From Caldichromatium japonicum (lineage in GTDB: Bacteria; Pseudomonadota; Gammaproteobacteria; Chromatiales; Chromatiaceae): a stretch of DNA of 64,000 nucleotides. Made by a program: the position numbers and the translations under genes. The notes beneath the pieces are model-generated. The model did no database searches and was not told the DNA's origin. It saw only the letters and a program-made list of their open reading frames with translations. The stretch covers positions 868,001 to 932,000 of the forward strand of contig NZ_CP048029.1 in the NCBI RefSeq assembly GCF_011290485.1, written 5' to 3'. Shown piece by piece: positions 50,676 through 60,902 of the stretch (position 1 is its first letter; each line of letters starts with the position of its first letter).

Positions 50676-52085
50676 ATGCCCCTGATCCCCGTCCTGTTTT
50701 GGACCGATGCCCTGGTCTATCTCCTGATCCTCTCTGCCCTGGTGTTTGGCCTCTATGCTGCGCGCCACGAGCATCTGCGCGCGCCCTGGCGTCAGGTCGT
50801 CCGCTCGCCGGTCGGGATGGCCGCACTCGTAGTGCTTGCGGCCTATGGATCGGTAGGGCTGCTGGATACGGTCCATGTCCGCCTGCAGGTCGATCAGTCC
50901 AGCGAGGTCCGTTACAGTCCAGAGGTCTTAAGTCTTCTCGATCTTTTGCTGACCGATCTTCGCACTCGCCAGGAGAAGACCTATTCGGCGCCCTTGGCCA
51001 CCCACCTCTATGCCAAGGAGTCGATCGTCCAAGCGGACGGGACGGTGATCCGGGACTATCCGCGCCTCCAATATGGGGGGGCACATCTCAAAGACCCCGA
51101 GCGCGAGCGCACCTGGGACATCGCCTGGCGCAGCCTGCGCGGTTTGATCCAGGGTTTGGCCCTGTGGTCAGCGCTTTTTGTCGCACTGATCGCCTGGCTG
51201 GCCTCCCGGCAACAGCGCCCCTTTGCTCAGATGCGCGATCGCATTCTTTGCGGTCAGACCGAGATCCCTTGGCGCGTTGCCCTATTGACCCTGGGCCTCA
51301 TCCTGATCCTGGGGGCGATCCTCGCCGAGCTGAGCCAGGGTTATCATGTGCTGGGCACCGACAAGGTGGGCGAGGACGTGTTCTATCAGATGCTCAAGGG
51401 CATCCGTACGGGGCTGGTGATCGGGACGCTCACCACCCTGGTCATGTTGCCTGCGGCCCTCTCGCTCGGGGTGGCAGCCGGTTATTTCGGGGGTTGGGTG
51501 GATGACCTGATCCAGTATCTCTATACCACCCTCAATTCGATCCCTGGGGTCTTATTGATCGCTGCCGCCATCCTGATGCTTCAGGTCTATATGCATGTGC
51601 ATGCCGAGGAGTTTGCAAGCCTTGCCGAGCGCGCCGATCTCAGGTTGCTTTGGCTGTGCATCATCCTCGGTGTCACGAGCTGGACCGGGCTATGCCGGTT
51701 ATTGCGGGGCGAGGCCCTCAAGCTTCGCGAAAGCGATTATATCCTGGCGGCGCGCGCCCTAGGGGTCGGGCATTTTGCCATCATCGTCCGCCATCTCTTG
51801 CCCAATCTCTTTCATATCGTCTTGATCACCGTTGTCTTGGACTTCAGCGGCCTGGTATTGGCCGAGGCGGTGCTCTCCTATGTCAATATCGGGGTCGATC
51901 CGACCATGCACTCCTGGGGCAATATGATCAACAGCGCCCGGCTCGAGCTGGCGCGCGACCCTGTCGTCTGGTGGTCGCTGGCCGCAGCCTTCGGCGCGAT
52001 GTTCGTCCTGGTGCTCGCGGCCAATCTCTTCGCCGATGTGGTGCGCGATGCCTTCGATCCCAGGCTGCGGACCCTCTGGGCCTAG
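50676..52085 (+). CDS. Peptide-type ABC transporter permease (DppC/YejE-like) with long N-terminal extension
   Basis: A 469-residue permease, about 170 residues longer than DppC. The C-terminal half is standard: HVLGTDKVGEDVFYQMLKGIRTGLVIG, LGVAAGYFGGWVDDLIQYLYTTLNSIPG, and the EAA loop YILAARALGVGHFAIIVRHLLPNL. The extra N-terminal part has further hydrophobic segments (LVYLLILSALVFGLY, GMAALVVLAAYG, ALWSALFVALIAW). Between them is a polar loop with VRYSPEVLSLLDLLLTDLRTRQEKTYSAPLATH. The start is 10 bases after the first permease. Confidence 0.9.
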   Translation: MPLIPVLFWTDALVYLLILSALVFGLYAARHEHLRAPWRQVVRSPVGMAALVVLAAYGSVGLLDTVHVRLQVDQSSEVRYSPEVLSLLDLLLTDLRTRQEKTYSAPLATHLYAKESIVQADGTVIRDYPRLQYGGAHLKDPERERTWDIAWRSLRGLIQGLALWSALFVALIAWLASRQQRPFAQMRDRILCGQTEIPWRVALLTLGLILILGAILAELSQGYHVLGTDKVGEDVFYQMLKGIRTGLVIGTLTTLVMLPAALSLGVAAGYFGGWVDDLIQYLYTTLNSIPGVLLIAAAILMLQVYMHVHAEEFASLAERADLRLLWLCIILGVTSWTGLCRLLRGEALKLRESDYILAARALGVGHFAIIVRHLLPNLFHIVLITVVLDFSGLVLAEAVLSYVNIGVDPTMHSWGNMINSARLELARDPVVWWSLAAAFGAMFVLVLAANLFADVVRDAFDPRLRTLWA

Positions 52086-52093
52086 GTGGATCC

Positions 52094-54121
52094 ATGTCTG
52101 AACTGCTACTCATCGTCGAGGGTCTGACCGCCGAGCTCGGCGACCCCGGTCGCCCGCTGCGGGTGGTGGATGGGGTGAGCCTAAGGGTCAAGGCCGGCGA
52201 GACCTTTGCCCTGGTGGGCGAGTCCGGCTGTGGCAAATCGATGACTGCGCTTGCCTTGATGCGTCTGCTGCCGCCTGGTGGTCGGATTGCGTCGGGCTCG
52301 GTGCGTCTCGATGGCACAGACCTCCTGCGCCTGCCAGAATACGAGATGCGCAAGATCCGCGGCGGCAGGCTCGCCATGATCTTCCAGGAGCCGCAGACCG
52401 CCTTAAATCCGGTGCTTTCTGTCGGTGCGCAGATCGCCGAGGCAATCGAGCTGCATCAGGGTCGCAAGGGGCGGCATGCGCGGGCAGAGGTCATCGCCCT
52501 GTTATGCGCTGTGGGTCTTCCCGATGCCGAGCACCGCTTTGACGACTATCCGCATCAGCTCTCCGGCGGGATGCAACAGCGGGTCATGATCGCGATGGCC
52601 TTGGCGGGCAATCCCCAGCTCCTGATCGCCGACGAGCCGACCACAGCGCTCGATGTCACTATCCAGGCGCAGGTCCTGGACCTGCTAAAGGCCCTGCAGA
52701 CAGCGCGGGGACTGGCGGTCTTATTGATCACCCATGATCTCGGTGTGGTTGCCGAATATGCCGAGCGCCTGGCGGTGATGTATGCCGGTCAGATCGTCGA
52801 GACGGCGCCGGTGGCCGAGTTTTTTAACCGGCCCGGACACCCCTACAGCCGCCAACTCTTGGCGAGTCTGCCCGAAGGTGCAAAACGCGGTCAGCCGCTG
52901 CGTGCGATCGAGGGGCAGCCGCCGCCCCCGAGCGCATTTGGCCCGGGCTGTCGCTTTGCCGAACGCTGTCTCTGGGCCGAGGCGCGCTGTAGGCAAGCAG
53001 CGCCTCCCTGGGAGGTCTTGGGCGCGGGCCATGAGGTGTGCTGTCATCGCGCGCTTGAACTCACCGCCACGTCCGCGCTGGGCGTCGCTCACTGCGTCCA
53101 ACCCTCCCTAACCCCGCTCGAATCCCCTGCCGCCCCGATCCTTGAGGTACGCGACCTTCGGGTCCATTTTCCGATCCGCGCCGGCATCCTGCGCCGGACT
53201 GTAGGCTGGGTGCGCGCCGTCGATGGGGTCTCCTTGGACCTCGGCGCGGGCCAGACCCTCGCCTTGGTGGGCGAATCTGGGTGCGGCAAGAGCACGGCGG
53301 CGCGCGCAATCCTCCAACTCATCCCACCAACGGGTGGCTCGGTGCGCTATCAGGGCCAGGAGCTCGTGGGTCTTGACTATCGGCGGCTGCGCCCATTCCG
53401 CAAGGAGTTGCAGATCATCTTCCAAGATCCTGCTGCCGCCATGAACCCGCGTATGCTGGTCGGAGACACCGTCGGGGAGGGGCTCAAGGCCCTGGGGATC
53501 GTCCCTAATCGCGCCGAACGTTTAAGCCGTGTCGCCAAACTGCTCGAGCAGGTTGGACTCGATCAGAGCGCCCTCAATCGCTACCCGCATGAGTTTTCAG
53601 GCGGCCAGCGCCAGCGCATCTGTATCGCCCGCGCCCTGGCCCTGGAGCCTAAGGTCTTGATCTGTGATGAGCCGACCAGCGCCCTCGATGTCTCGGTCCA
53701 GGCCCAGATCATCAATCTATTGCGCGACCTCCAGGCGCGGCTCGGCTTGGCTTATCTTTTGATCACCCATGACTTTGCAGTGGTGTCCTATCTTGCCGAT
53801 GCGGTAGCGGTGATGTATCTGGGGCAGATCGTCGAATACGGTCCGGTCTCAGCCATCCTCGAGGCACCGCGCCACCCTTACACTCGCGCCCTGCTTGCGG
53901 CGGTCCCCCAGATCGATCCCCAGGGCCGCAGGCCAGTCTTGCGGCTTGTTGGCGAACTCCCTTCGCCGCAGTCCCCGCCCTCAGGCTGTCGCTTTCATCC
54001 GCGCTGCCCTGAGGCCGCTGCCCGCTGCCGCCACGAGGCACCGCCGGCGGTGCGCCTTGGAGCCGGTCATTGGGTGCAGTGTCATCTGGCAGCGGGTGAG
54101 GGGGTGATTGATCGTGAATGA
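52094..54121 (+). CDS. Fused double ATP-binding protein of a peptide-type ABC transporter (DppD-DppF/YejF-like)
   Basis: A 675-residue protein with two complete ATPase domains. The first has GESGCGKSMTA, LSGGMQQRVMIAMALAG and DEPTTALDV. The second has GESGCGKSTAA, FSGGQRQRICIARALA and DEPTSALDV. Each is followed by an oligopeptide-transporter C-terminal segment with cysteines (FGPGCRFAERCLW and SGCRFHPRCPEAAARC). The start MSELLLIVEGLTAEL is 9 bases after the permease stop. It completes the transporter operon. Confidence 0.93.
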   Translation: MSELLLIVEGLTAELGDPGRPLRVVDGVSLRVKAGETFALVGESGCGKSMTALALMRLLPPGGRIASGSVRLDGTDLLRLPEYEMRKIRGGRLAMIFQEPQTALNPVLSVGAQIAEAIELHQGRKGRHARAEVIALLCAVGLPDAEHRFDDYPHQLSGGMQQRVMIAMALAGNPQLLIADEPTTALDVTIQAQVLDLLKALQTARGLAVLLITHDLGVVAEYAERLAVMYAGQIVETAPVAEFFNRPGHPYSRQLLASLPEGAKRGQPLRAIEGQPPPPSAFGPGCRFAERCLWAEARCRQAAPPWEVLGAGHEVCCHRALELTATSALGVAHCVQPSLTPLESPAAPILEVRDLRVHFPIRAGILRRTVGWVRAVDGVSLDLGAGQTLALVGESGCGKSTAARAILQLIPPTGGSVRYQGQELVGLDYRRLRPFRKELQIIFQDPAAAMNPRMLVGDTVGEGLKALGIVPNRAERLSRVAKLLEQVGLDQSALNRYPHEFSGGQRQRICIARALALEPKVLICDEPTSALDVSVQAQIINLLRDLQARLGLAYLLITHDFAVVSYLADAVAVMYLGQIVEYGPVSAILEAPRHPYTRALLAAVPQIDPQGRRPVLRLVGELPSPQSPPSGCRFHPRCPEAAARCRHEAPPAVRLGAGHWVQCHLAAGEGVIDRE

Positions 54122-54211
54122 CGATCATAATACTTGAATCAATCGATTTCACTTTTGATTCGAGGCCGACTAGACTGCACACCGAAAGCAAAAGAAAAGG
54201 AGTCAGCGGCC

Positions 54212-54421
54212 ATGATCAAGACGCTCACCTTCGGCATCGTCCACATCAGCGTGGCCTTTGGTGTCGGCTATCTGATGACCGGTAGCATCGTCATCGGCGG
54301 CGCCTTGGCCCTAGTCGAACCCGTGGTCAATACCATCGCCTATTTTTTGCATGAAAAGACCTGGGAGTGGCTGCGCGCCAGTCGCCGCCCCTCCCAGACC
54401 TTGGCCACCTTTGCAGTCTAG
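54212..54421 (+). CDS. DUF2061 small membrane protein
   Basis: A 69-residue protein starting [24 protein letters not shown] after an AAAGGAG ribosome-binding site. The two hydrophobic stretches and [17 protein letters not shown] match DUF2061. The function is unknown. It precedes dps by 26 bases and may share its transcript. Confidence 0.8.
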   Translation: MIKTLTFGIVHISVAFGVGYLMTGSIVIGGALALVEPVVNTIAYFLHEKTWEWLRASRRPSQTLATFAV

Positions 54422-54447
54422 TCCATTCAACCCTGGAGGATCGAACC

Positions 54448-54936
54448 ATGACCCATCATGACAAGATGCCGATCGACATCGGGATCTCAGAAGAACACCG
54501 CGCGGCCATTGCCGAGGGGCTCTCGCGGCTCTTGGCCGATACCTATACCCTGTATCTCAAGACCCACAACTATCACTGGAACGTCACGGGTCCGATGTTC
54601 AATACCCTGCATCTGATGTTCGAGACCCAATACAACGAGCTCGCGCTTGCGGTCGATCTGATCGCCGAACGCATCCGCGCCCTGGGTCATCCGGCCCCTG
54701 GGTCTTATAAGACCTATGCGCGGCTCACCTCGATCCCAGAGGAGGACGACCAGCCGAACGCCGAGGAGATGATCCGCCGGCTGGTAGCGGGACAAGAGAC
54801 CGTGGTGCGCACCGCACGCTCAGTCTTTCCGGCGGCCGAGCAGGCCAGCGATCAGCCAACCATGGACCTCTTGACCGCGCGGATGCAGATCCACGAAAAG
54901 AATGCCTGGATGTTGCGCAGCCTGCTTGAGAGCTGA
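54448..54936 (+). CDS. dps: Dps/ferritin-like DNA-protection protein
   Basis: A 162-residue iron-storing, DNA-protecting ferritin-like protein. [41 protein letters not shown] carries the inter-subunit ferroxidase His/Asp/Glu ligands. [20 protein letters not shown] closes the fold. A GGAGGA site precedes the ATG. A strong terminator follows. Confidence 0.94.
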   Translation: MTHHDKMPIDIGISEEHRAAIAEGLSRLLADTYTLYLKTHNYHWNVTGPMFNTLHLMFETQYNELALAVDLIAERIRALGHPAPGSYKTYARLTSIPEEDDQPNAEEMIRRLVAGQETVVRTARSVFPAAEQASDQPTMDLLTARMQIHEKNAWMLRSLLES

Positions 54937-54995
54937 TCTACTGCCTTCCACCCCTGCAAGCCGGTTCCTACCTGATGCAAGGCCGGCCGATCACC

Positions 54996-55027
54996 GCCCG
55001 CCGGTCAGCTCTCGGCGGGCGTTTTTT
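54996..55027 (+). terminator. Rho-independent terminator after dps
   Basis: GCCCGCCG, a 9-base loop and CGGCGGGC are followed by GTTTTTTT, 60 bases past the dps stop. Confidence 0.85.
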
Positions 55028-55120
55028 TGCGGGGTGCCTGTTACCCCAAGCCCCCATGTGAGTGCGTTGTTTTTTACGCAACAATAATCTAGAAGCTACA
55101 CAAAAAATGCTATCTAAAGA

Positions 55121-55126
55121 TATAAT
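55121..55126 (+). promoter_or_regulatory. Possible ftsK -10 box
   Basis: A perfect TATAAT sits in an AT-rich stretch 30 bases before the ftsK start. No good -35 is present at 16-18 bases upstream, so the call rests on the -10 box and its position between the dps terminator and ftsK. Confidence 0.4.
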
Positions 55127-55155
55127 ATACTAAGGTATTTCCAGGAGATGCCCCT

Positions 55156-57729
55156 GTGGGACAGGCGACACGCTACGGTCAATTGACCTTCACTGATCAG
55201 GTCGAGCGCGCCTTGCGCGAGGGAGGGCTGTGGGCCCTGCTATGGGCCTCGGCCTATCTCATCATCTCATTACTCAGCTATTCGCCTCAGGACCCGGGCT
55301 GGTCATATATCGGTGCCGATCTCGAGGTGAGCAATGCCGGCGGACGTACCGGTGCCTGGTTTGCTGACGCGGCGCTCTATCTGTTTGGCTATCTCGCCTA
55401 TCTATTGCCATTCATGCTTGCCTGGAGCGCCTGGGTGCTCTTCCGTGGCCATAGCGAAGAGTCAGCGACCAAAATCTGGCTGTTGGCATGGCGCTGGCTT
55501 GGTTTTGTCCTGACCCTGGCCACTGGCTGCGGCCTTGCCTCGGCTAATCTACCCATGCAGGCGACGGATCTACCGAACGGCCCAGGCGGTGGCCTAGGTC
55601 TCCTCGTCAGCGGAAGGATAGGCGACTCGTTTGGGACGATGGGCGCCAATCTGATGCTGGCAGTTGCCCTGGGTGTCAGCCTGAGCCTCTTCTTGGGTAT
55701 CTCTTTGCTGAAGCTCATCGATGGTATCGGTGAGATCGTCTTAAATGGACTTAACTGGATCGAGTTACATCTGGGCCGATTACTGCCGCACTCGGCGCAC
55801 CCCCAACCGCGGATACGGCGTCCCCTCAAAGGACTACCGCCGGCACTGGCACTCATCGATCCGAGCGAGATCCGGTCCTTCAATACCGATCCAGAGCGGC
55901 GCCGTGGACGACGCCCGCCGACCGAGCTCCCTCCCGAGATCGCTGCCGTGTTGCGCGATCCAGTCCCGCTGGTCTCTCCAACCACCGTAGAGGTGCGGAT
56001 GCCTTCGGAGCCGTCGCCGGTACCTGAGATCCTGGATCCGCCGCCCACTACGCTCCCCAAGGCCGTGTGTGAGACACCCAAGCTGCGAGCCGAGCCGCAG
56101 AAGACCCCTGTCAGCGCAGCCCTGCCGCGTTCCGCGCCCGAGCCGGAACCAGCGCCTTGCCCATCCGAGGAAAGACGCGGATTGCTGAGACGCCTGACCC
56201 AGGCTGTTCGCGCGCCAGAGCCGGGGACCAGTTCCAAGCCCCTGCCGCCCCTGACCCTGTTGGATGCACCGCGCAAGAGCGGGCGCGGCTATTCCGAGGA
56301 ACAGATCGAAGAACTCTCGCGCCAGGTCGAACGCAATCTGGCCGATTTCGGCGTCGAGGTCCAGGTCGTGGGTGTCTATCCAGGGCCGGTGGTGACCCTC
56401 TTTGAGCTTCAGCTCGCACCCGGCATCAAGGCGAGCAAGATCACCGGGCTTGCACGCGACCTGGCGCGTGCGCTCACCGTGGTCAGCGTGCGCGTGGTCG
56501 AGATCATCCCGGGCAAACCGGTCATCGGGATCGAGATCCCCAACCGCGAGCGCGAGACGGTCTATCTGCGCGAGATCCTGGATTCACCTTCTTATCAGGA
56601 TGCGAGCTCGCCTTTGACCATCGCCCTGGGGACCAATATCTCGGGTCTGCCGGTAGTCGCGGATCTGGCGCGCATGCCGCACGCCCTGATCGCCGGCACC
56701 ACGGGTTCGGGCAAATCGGTGGCGATCAATGCCATCATCTTGAGCCTCTTATATAAATCGGGGCCAGAGGACGTACGCTTGATCATGATCGACCCGAAGA
56801 TGCTTGAGCTCTCGGTCTATGAGGGCATCCCGCATCTCTTAACGCCGGTGGTCACCGACATGAAGGAGGCGGCTAATGCCCTGCGTTGGTGTGTCGGCGA
56901 GATGGAGCGCCGCTACCGGCTGATGGCCAAGCTCGGGGTACGCAATATCGCGGGTTATAACCGCCAAATCGCTGAGGCCGAGGCCGCAGGGACCCCGATC
57001 CCTGATCCCACTGTCAAGCCAGAGGAGATCTTCGACGGCCAGGTCCCGACCCTTAAACACCTGCCATATATCGTCGTCATCATCGATGAACTCGCTGATA
57101 TGATGATGGTGGTGGGCAAGAAGGTCGAGGAGCTGATCGCCCGCCTGGCGCAAAAGGCGCGCGCCTCGGGGATCCATCTGCTGCTTGCCACCCAGCGCCC
57201 ATCGGTTGATGTACTCACCGGCCTCATCAAGGCTAATATCCCCACCCGCATCGCCTTTCAGGTCTCGTCGCGCATCGACTCGCGCACCATCCTGGATCAG
57301 ATGGGGGCGGAACAATTGCTGGGTTACGGCGACATGCTCTATCTCCCCCCGGGCGGCAACATCCCACACCGGGTGCATGGTGCATTCGTCGATGACCACG
57401 AGGTCCATCGCGTGGTCGATTTCCTCAAGGCACACTATGGCGATCCGGACTACATCTATGATGTGCTGAGCGAGCCGACCGAGACGATCCCGGGGATCGA
57501 TCCCGAGCCGCGCGCTGGCGAGACTGAAGAGACAGACCCTCTGTTCGATGAGGCGGTGCAGATCGTGGTCGAAAGCCGCCGCGCCTCGATCTCGGGGGTG
57601 CAGCGCCGGCTCAAGATCGGCTACAACCGCGCGGCGCGCATGATCGAAGAGATGGAGCGCCTGGGGATCGTGGGCCCTGCCGAGACCAATGGCAACCGCG
57701 AGGTACTGGTGCCGCCGCCCCAGGGCTGA
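55156..57729 (+). CDS. ftsK: DNA translocase FtsK
   Basis: An 857-residue septal DNA pump. The N-terminal domain has about four hydrophobic segments up to residue 195. A proline-rich linker (about 210-365) follows. The motor then shows [19 protein letters not shown], Walker [13 protein letters not shown], Walker [14 protein letters not shown], and [22 protein letters not shown]. The C-terminal gamma domain [29 protein letters not shown] reads KOPS sites. The start is GTG after CCAGGAGATGCCCCT. The linker is much shorter than in E. coli. Confidence 0.96.
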   Translation: MGQATRYGQLTFTDQVERALREGGLWALLWASAYLIISLLSYSPQDPGWSYIGADLEVSNAGGRTGAWFADAALYLFGYLAYLLPFMLAWSAWVLFRGHSEESATKIWLLAWRWLGFVLTLATGCGLASANLPMQATDLPNGPGGGLGLLVSGRIGDSFGTMGANLMLAVALGVSLSLFLGISLLKLIDGIGEIVLNGLNWIELHLGRLLPHSAHPQPRIRRPLKGLPPALALIDPSEIRSFNTDPERRRGRRPPTELPPEIAAVLRDPVPLVSPTTVEVRMPSEPSPVPEILDPPPTTLPKAVCETPKLRAEPQKTPVSAALPRSAPEPEPAPCPSEERRGLLRRLTQAVRAPEPGTSSKPLPPLTLLDAPRKSGRGYSEEQIEELSRQVERNLADFGVEVQVVGVYPGPVVTLFELQLAPGIKASKITGLARDLARALTVVSVRVVEIIPGKPVIGIEIPNRERETVYLREILDSPSYQDASSPLTIALGTNISGLPVVADLARMPHALIAGTTGSGKSVAINAIILSLLYKSGPEDVRLIMIDPKMLELSVYEGIPHLLTPVVTDMKEAANALRWCVGEMERRYRLMAKLGVRNIAGYNRQIAEAEAAGTPIPDPTVKPEEIFDGQVPTLKHLPYIVVIIDELADMMMVVGKKVEELIARLAQKARASGIHLLLATQRPSVDVLTGLIKANIPTRIAFQVSSRIDSRTILDQMGAEQLLGYGDMLYLPPGGNIPHRVHGAFVDDHEVHRVVDFLKAHYGDPDYIYDVLSEPTETIPGIDPEPRAGETEETDPLFDEAVQIVVESRRASISGVQRRLKIGYNRAARMIEEMERLGIVGPAETNGNREVLVPPPQG

Positions 57730-58023
57730 AAACCCCAAGATCCTGCTTGGGCACGGCGCGTCCAAAGACTGCAACCGGCGCGGTATGACCCTTTCAAGAG
57801 TGGGTAGCCGGCGGCATGCGGCCATGGAGATAGGCTACAAGGGCCCATTCCGGCAGATTCGCGATTGGACAACGCAACGGGGAAGGGCAAAGGGGAGACG
57901 GATCCTGTGCTATAGTCCCAGCGAGCATGCCCCAGTCTCTTCAATGGGCGAAGGCGTGCGATAAAACTTTTGGCCGTTCATCCCGGTCCAAGGCTGGCGT
58001 ATTAATCAACCCCAGGTCTCTCC

Positions 58024-58674
58024 ATGCCTTGTGTGAAATCCATATCGCCCCTCAAGTGGGAAGGGTGGTTGCTCGTGGCGTTTTTGGGCATCGCCTGGTC
58101 CTCCGCATTCGCCCAGGCAAGTGCCCAACGCATCGATGACTATCTTAGGGGCATCAATAGCCTCAAGGCCGACTTCGAGCAGTTCACCTTCAACGCCGAG
58201 CGGACGCGGATGCTCGAGGGGCGCGGGACCTTTTATCTCCAGCGCCCAGGGCGCTTCCGCTGGGAATATCAGACCCCCAACCGCCAGGTCATCATCGCCG
58301 ACGGCCAGCGGGTTTATGTGCACGACGTCGAGCTCAAACAGGTCGCGCATCGCAGTCAGGCCAAGGCGTTGCGCGGCACGCCCGCCCTATTGCTCGCCAA
58401 TGCTGAACCGATCGAGACCCATTTTCTGACCCGGTCCTTAGCGAGCTCGGACGGACGCGACTGGGTGGAGCTGATCCCCAAGGACCCAGAGACCGAGGTG
58501 GTGCGCATCGAGCTCGGGTTTGCAGGTGACCGGCTCGAGAGCCTGATCATGGCCGACAGTTTCGGCCAAAAGACGCGGCTCAACTTCAGCGGGATCGAGA
58601 GCAACCCTCAGCTCGACCCCAATCTCTTTAAGCTCGATCAGCGCCTGGTCGATGAGTTTCTGTCGTTAGACTAA
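58024..58674 (+). CDS. lolA: Outer-membrane lipoprotein carrier protein LolA
   Basis: A 216-residue periplasmic chaperone that carries lipoproteins from LolCDE to LolB. A signal peptide ends near SSAFAQA. The family pattern is DYLRGINSLKADFEQFTFN, GRGTFYLQRPGRFRWEYQTPNRQVIIADGQRVYVHDVEL and DPNLFKL. It follows ftsK after about 290 bases with no gene, as in the conserved ftsK-lolA order. Confidence 0.94.
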   Translation: MPCVKSISPLKWEGWLLVAFLGIAWSSAFAQASAQRIDDYLRGINSLKADFEQFTFNAERTRMLEGRGTFYLQRPGRFRWEYQTPNRQVIIADGQRVYVHDVELKQVAHRSQAKALRGTPALLLANAEPIETHFLTRSLASSDGRDWVELIPKDPETEVVRIELGFAGDRLESLIMADSFGQKTRLNFSGIESNPQLDPNLFKLDQRLVDEFLSLD

Positions 58675-58764
58675 GGGCTTAGGACTTCAATCGCTGGATC
58701 GCCGCAGGCCCTGGCACATGGCGCGGCTGAGGCCCAACTCCCATCCTCAAGGCCAATTGTAAAG

Positions 58765-59877
58765 ATGTCTGAACTCCTCTGGCTGTTGCTCCCCTGGTCG
58801 CTCGCCTTTATTTTTCTGGGGCGGCTGAGACCCTGTCCGCCCGTCTCTCAAGACCTCCCCACCCCCTCGGTCTCGATGATCATCCCGGCACGCAACGAGG
58901 AAAAACGCCTGCCGCCGCTGCTGGCCTCGCTCAAAGCCCAAGATTATCCCAACTTCGAGGTCATCCTGGTCGATGATGATTCGAGCGATCGCACCGCCGA
59001 GCTCGGCGAGGCGGCGGGGTGCAAGACCCTGCGCCTGAAAGGGCCTGAACCCGGTTGGATTGGCAAGCCGCATGCTTGCTGGTCCGGCGCCCAAGCCGCC
59101 CAGGGTGAGGTCCTGGTCTTTCTCGATGCCGACACCGTGCTCGAGCCTGAGGGCCTCAAGCGGATCGTGGCGACCCATGCCCGCTATGGGGGCCTGGTCT
59201 CGATCCAGCCCTATCACCTCATGGAGCGGGCCTATGAGCGCCTGTCGGCAGCCTTCTCCCTGATCATGATGGCGGGGATTCGCTCCTTCACCCTGGCCGG
59301 TGAGCGCCTTCCCCCAAACGGCGCCTTTGGCCCCTGCATGGTCTGTGCGCGCGCTGATTATTTCCGCACTGGCGGGCATCGTCTGGTGTGCGACGAGATC
59401 ATCGACGACGTGGCCTTGGCGCGGGCGCTGGCGCGGCGTGGTGTCCCAACGCATAACTTCATCGGGCAGGGCGTGATCTCCTTTCGCATGTATCCGCAAG
59501 GGATCGGCGACCTGATCGAAGGCTGGACCAAGAACTTTGCCCGCGGGGCTATGACCACGGACCCAGTCATGCTGGTCTTGATCGCCGCCTGGGTTAGTGG
59601 GGGGATGTCGGCCTGCGATGCGCTGCTCGATGGCGTGCGTGCGGGAGACATGTGGACCCCCTGGGCCACGGCTGGTGCCATCGCCTATAGTGCCTATGCC
59701 ATCCAGATCCATTGGCTGCTGCATCGGCTGGGCCAATTTGGTTGGCTGACGGCTGCGACCTATCCGCTGTTCCTCCTGTTCTTCATGGCCGTCTTTGCCC
59801 GCTCGCTCTATCTCACCCTAATCCGCAATCGGGTCGCCTGGAAGGGGCGCTCGATACCAGTGCGGGCGACGGGCTAA
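58765..59877 (+). CDS. Family 2 glycosyltransferase, membrane-bound (CrtQ-like)
   Basis: A 370-residue glycosyltransferase with an N-terminal hydrophobic helix and several C-terminal ones. Catalytic motifs are SVSMIIPARNEEKRL, VDDDSSDRTAEL, GWIGKPHACWSGAQAAQGEVLVFLDADT, and DEIIDDVALARAL. The GWxGKPxAC stretch is typical of carotenoid-type (CrtQ/hopanoid-linked) transferases, which act on lipid acceptors at the membrane. The substrate is not known. The next gene starts nine bases downstream. Confidence 0.85.
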   Translation: MSELLWLLLPWSLAFIFLGRLRPCPPVSQDLPTPSVSMIIPARNEEKRLPPLLASLKAQDYPNFEVILVDDDSSDRTAELGEAAGCKTLRLKGPEPGWIGKPHACWSGAQAAQGEVLVFLDADTVLEPEGLKRIVATHARYGGLVSIQPYHLMERAYERLSAAFSLIMMAGIRSFTLAGERLPPNGAFGPCMVCARADYFRTGGHRLVCDEIIDDVALARALARRGVPTHNFIGQGVISFRMYPQGIGDLIEGWTKNFARGAMTTDPVMLVLIAAWVSGGMSACDALLDGVRAGDMWTPWATAGAIAYSAYAIQIHWLLHRLGQFGWLTAATYPLFLLFFMAVFARSLYLTLIRNRVAWKGRSIPVRATG

Positions 59878-59885
59878 GAGCGGCG

Positions 59886-60902
59886 ATGCCATCCCTTTGG
59901 CAGATGGAACTGGCACCGCCCGAGCATGGAGGAGGGTTGCGCGCCTGGGCGAGGCGGTTTGGACGACCGCTGGGGGAGTGGGTCGACCTTTCAACTGGGA
60001 TCAACCCCAGGGGCTGGTCGGTCCCGGAGCTTCCGTCTGAGGTCTGGCAGCGCCTGCCAGAAGAAGATGATGGACTTGCCGCCGCCGCCGCCGCATATTA
60101 CGGGACAGAGGGCGCAGTGCCTGTACCAGGCGTCCAGGCAGCTATTCAACTGCTGCCCTACCTGCGCCCCCCTTGTCGCGTTGGGGTGCCAGCGATCGGT
60201 TATGCCGAGCATGCCTATCGCTGGCGGCTTGCCGGTCATCAGATAATCGAGCTCCCTGAGGATGAAGCAGAGGCTGCACTCGGCAATCTCGATGTCCTGG
60301 TCGTCATCCACCCCAACAACCCCACGGGTCGGCGCTGGCCGGCCGACCATCTGCTTGCCTGGCACGAGATACTCGGTGCCCGCGGCGGCTGGCTAGTGGT
60401 CGATGAGTCGTTCATCGACCCAACACCTGAGGCAAGCCTAGTGCAGGCAGCAAACCGTCCTGGTCTGATTATCTTGCGCTCGCTTGGCAAATTTTTTGGG
60501 TTGGGCGGTGCGCGTGTCGGTTTCGTGTTTACTGAAGAACGGCTCGCGGCGCAGGTGAGGCGGTTAATCGGCCCCTGGTCGGTCGGCCATCCGGCGCGCT
60601 GGGTTGCGCGTCTGGCCCTGTTGGACCATGCCTGGCAGGCACGGGCGCGGGTGGAACTCGCTGCAGCCAGCGAGAGGCTTGCGGGATCGCTCGGCGAGCA
60701 GGGGCTTGCGCCCGCCGGCGGTACGGCGCTTTTTCAATGGATCCTGACCCCAGATGCCGCGACCATCCAACGACATCTGGCGGAGGAGGGGATCTTGGTG
60801 CGCCGGTTTGCATACCCTGCAAGCCTCAGGTTCGGCCTGCCTGCGGATGAGGCGGGCTGGGCCCGGTTGGAGAAGGCACTGGTTTCGTTAAACCTGTGGT
60901 GA
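59886..60902 (+). CDS. cobD: Threonine-phosphate decarboxylase CobD-type aminotransferase (cobalamin synthesis)
   Basis: A 338-residue PLP enzyme of the histidinol-phosphate aminotransferase class. HGGGLRAWARRFGRPLGEWVDLSTGINPRGW is the CobD/CobC N-terminus. VHPNNPTGR-type residues (IHPNNPTGR), VVDESFIDPTPEAS, and the PLP lysine in LRSLGKFFGLGGARVGF follow. It would supply aminopropanol phosphate for the cobalamin side chain. No other cobalamin gene is visible after it in the window, because IS607-like remnants follow. Confidence 0.88.
   Translation: MPSLWQMELAPPEHGGGLRAWARRFGRPLGEWVDLSTGINPRGWSVPELPSEVWQRLPEEDDGLAAAAAAYYGTEGAVPVPGVQAAIQLLPYLRPPCRVGVPAIGYAEHAYRWRLAGHQIIELPEDEAEAALGNLDVLVVIHPNNPTGRRWPADHLLAWHEILGARGGWLVVDESFIDPTPEASLVQAANRPGLIILRSLGKFFGLGGARVGFVFTEERLAAQVRRLIGPWSVGHPARWVARLALLDHAWQARARVELAAASERLAGSLGEQGLAPAGGTALFQWILTPDAATIQRHLAEEGILVRRFAYPASLRFGLPADEAGWARLEKALVSLNLW

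Noticed and set aside
57730..58023. Gap between ftsK and lolA searched for a small gene.
   Set aside because: Short frames there lack a ribosome-binding site and any family resemblance.
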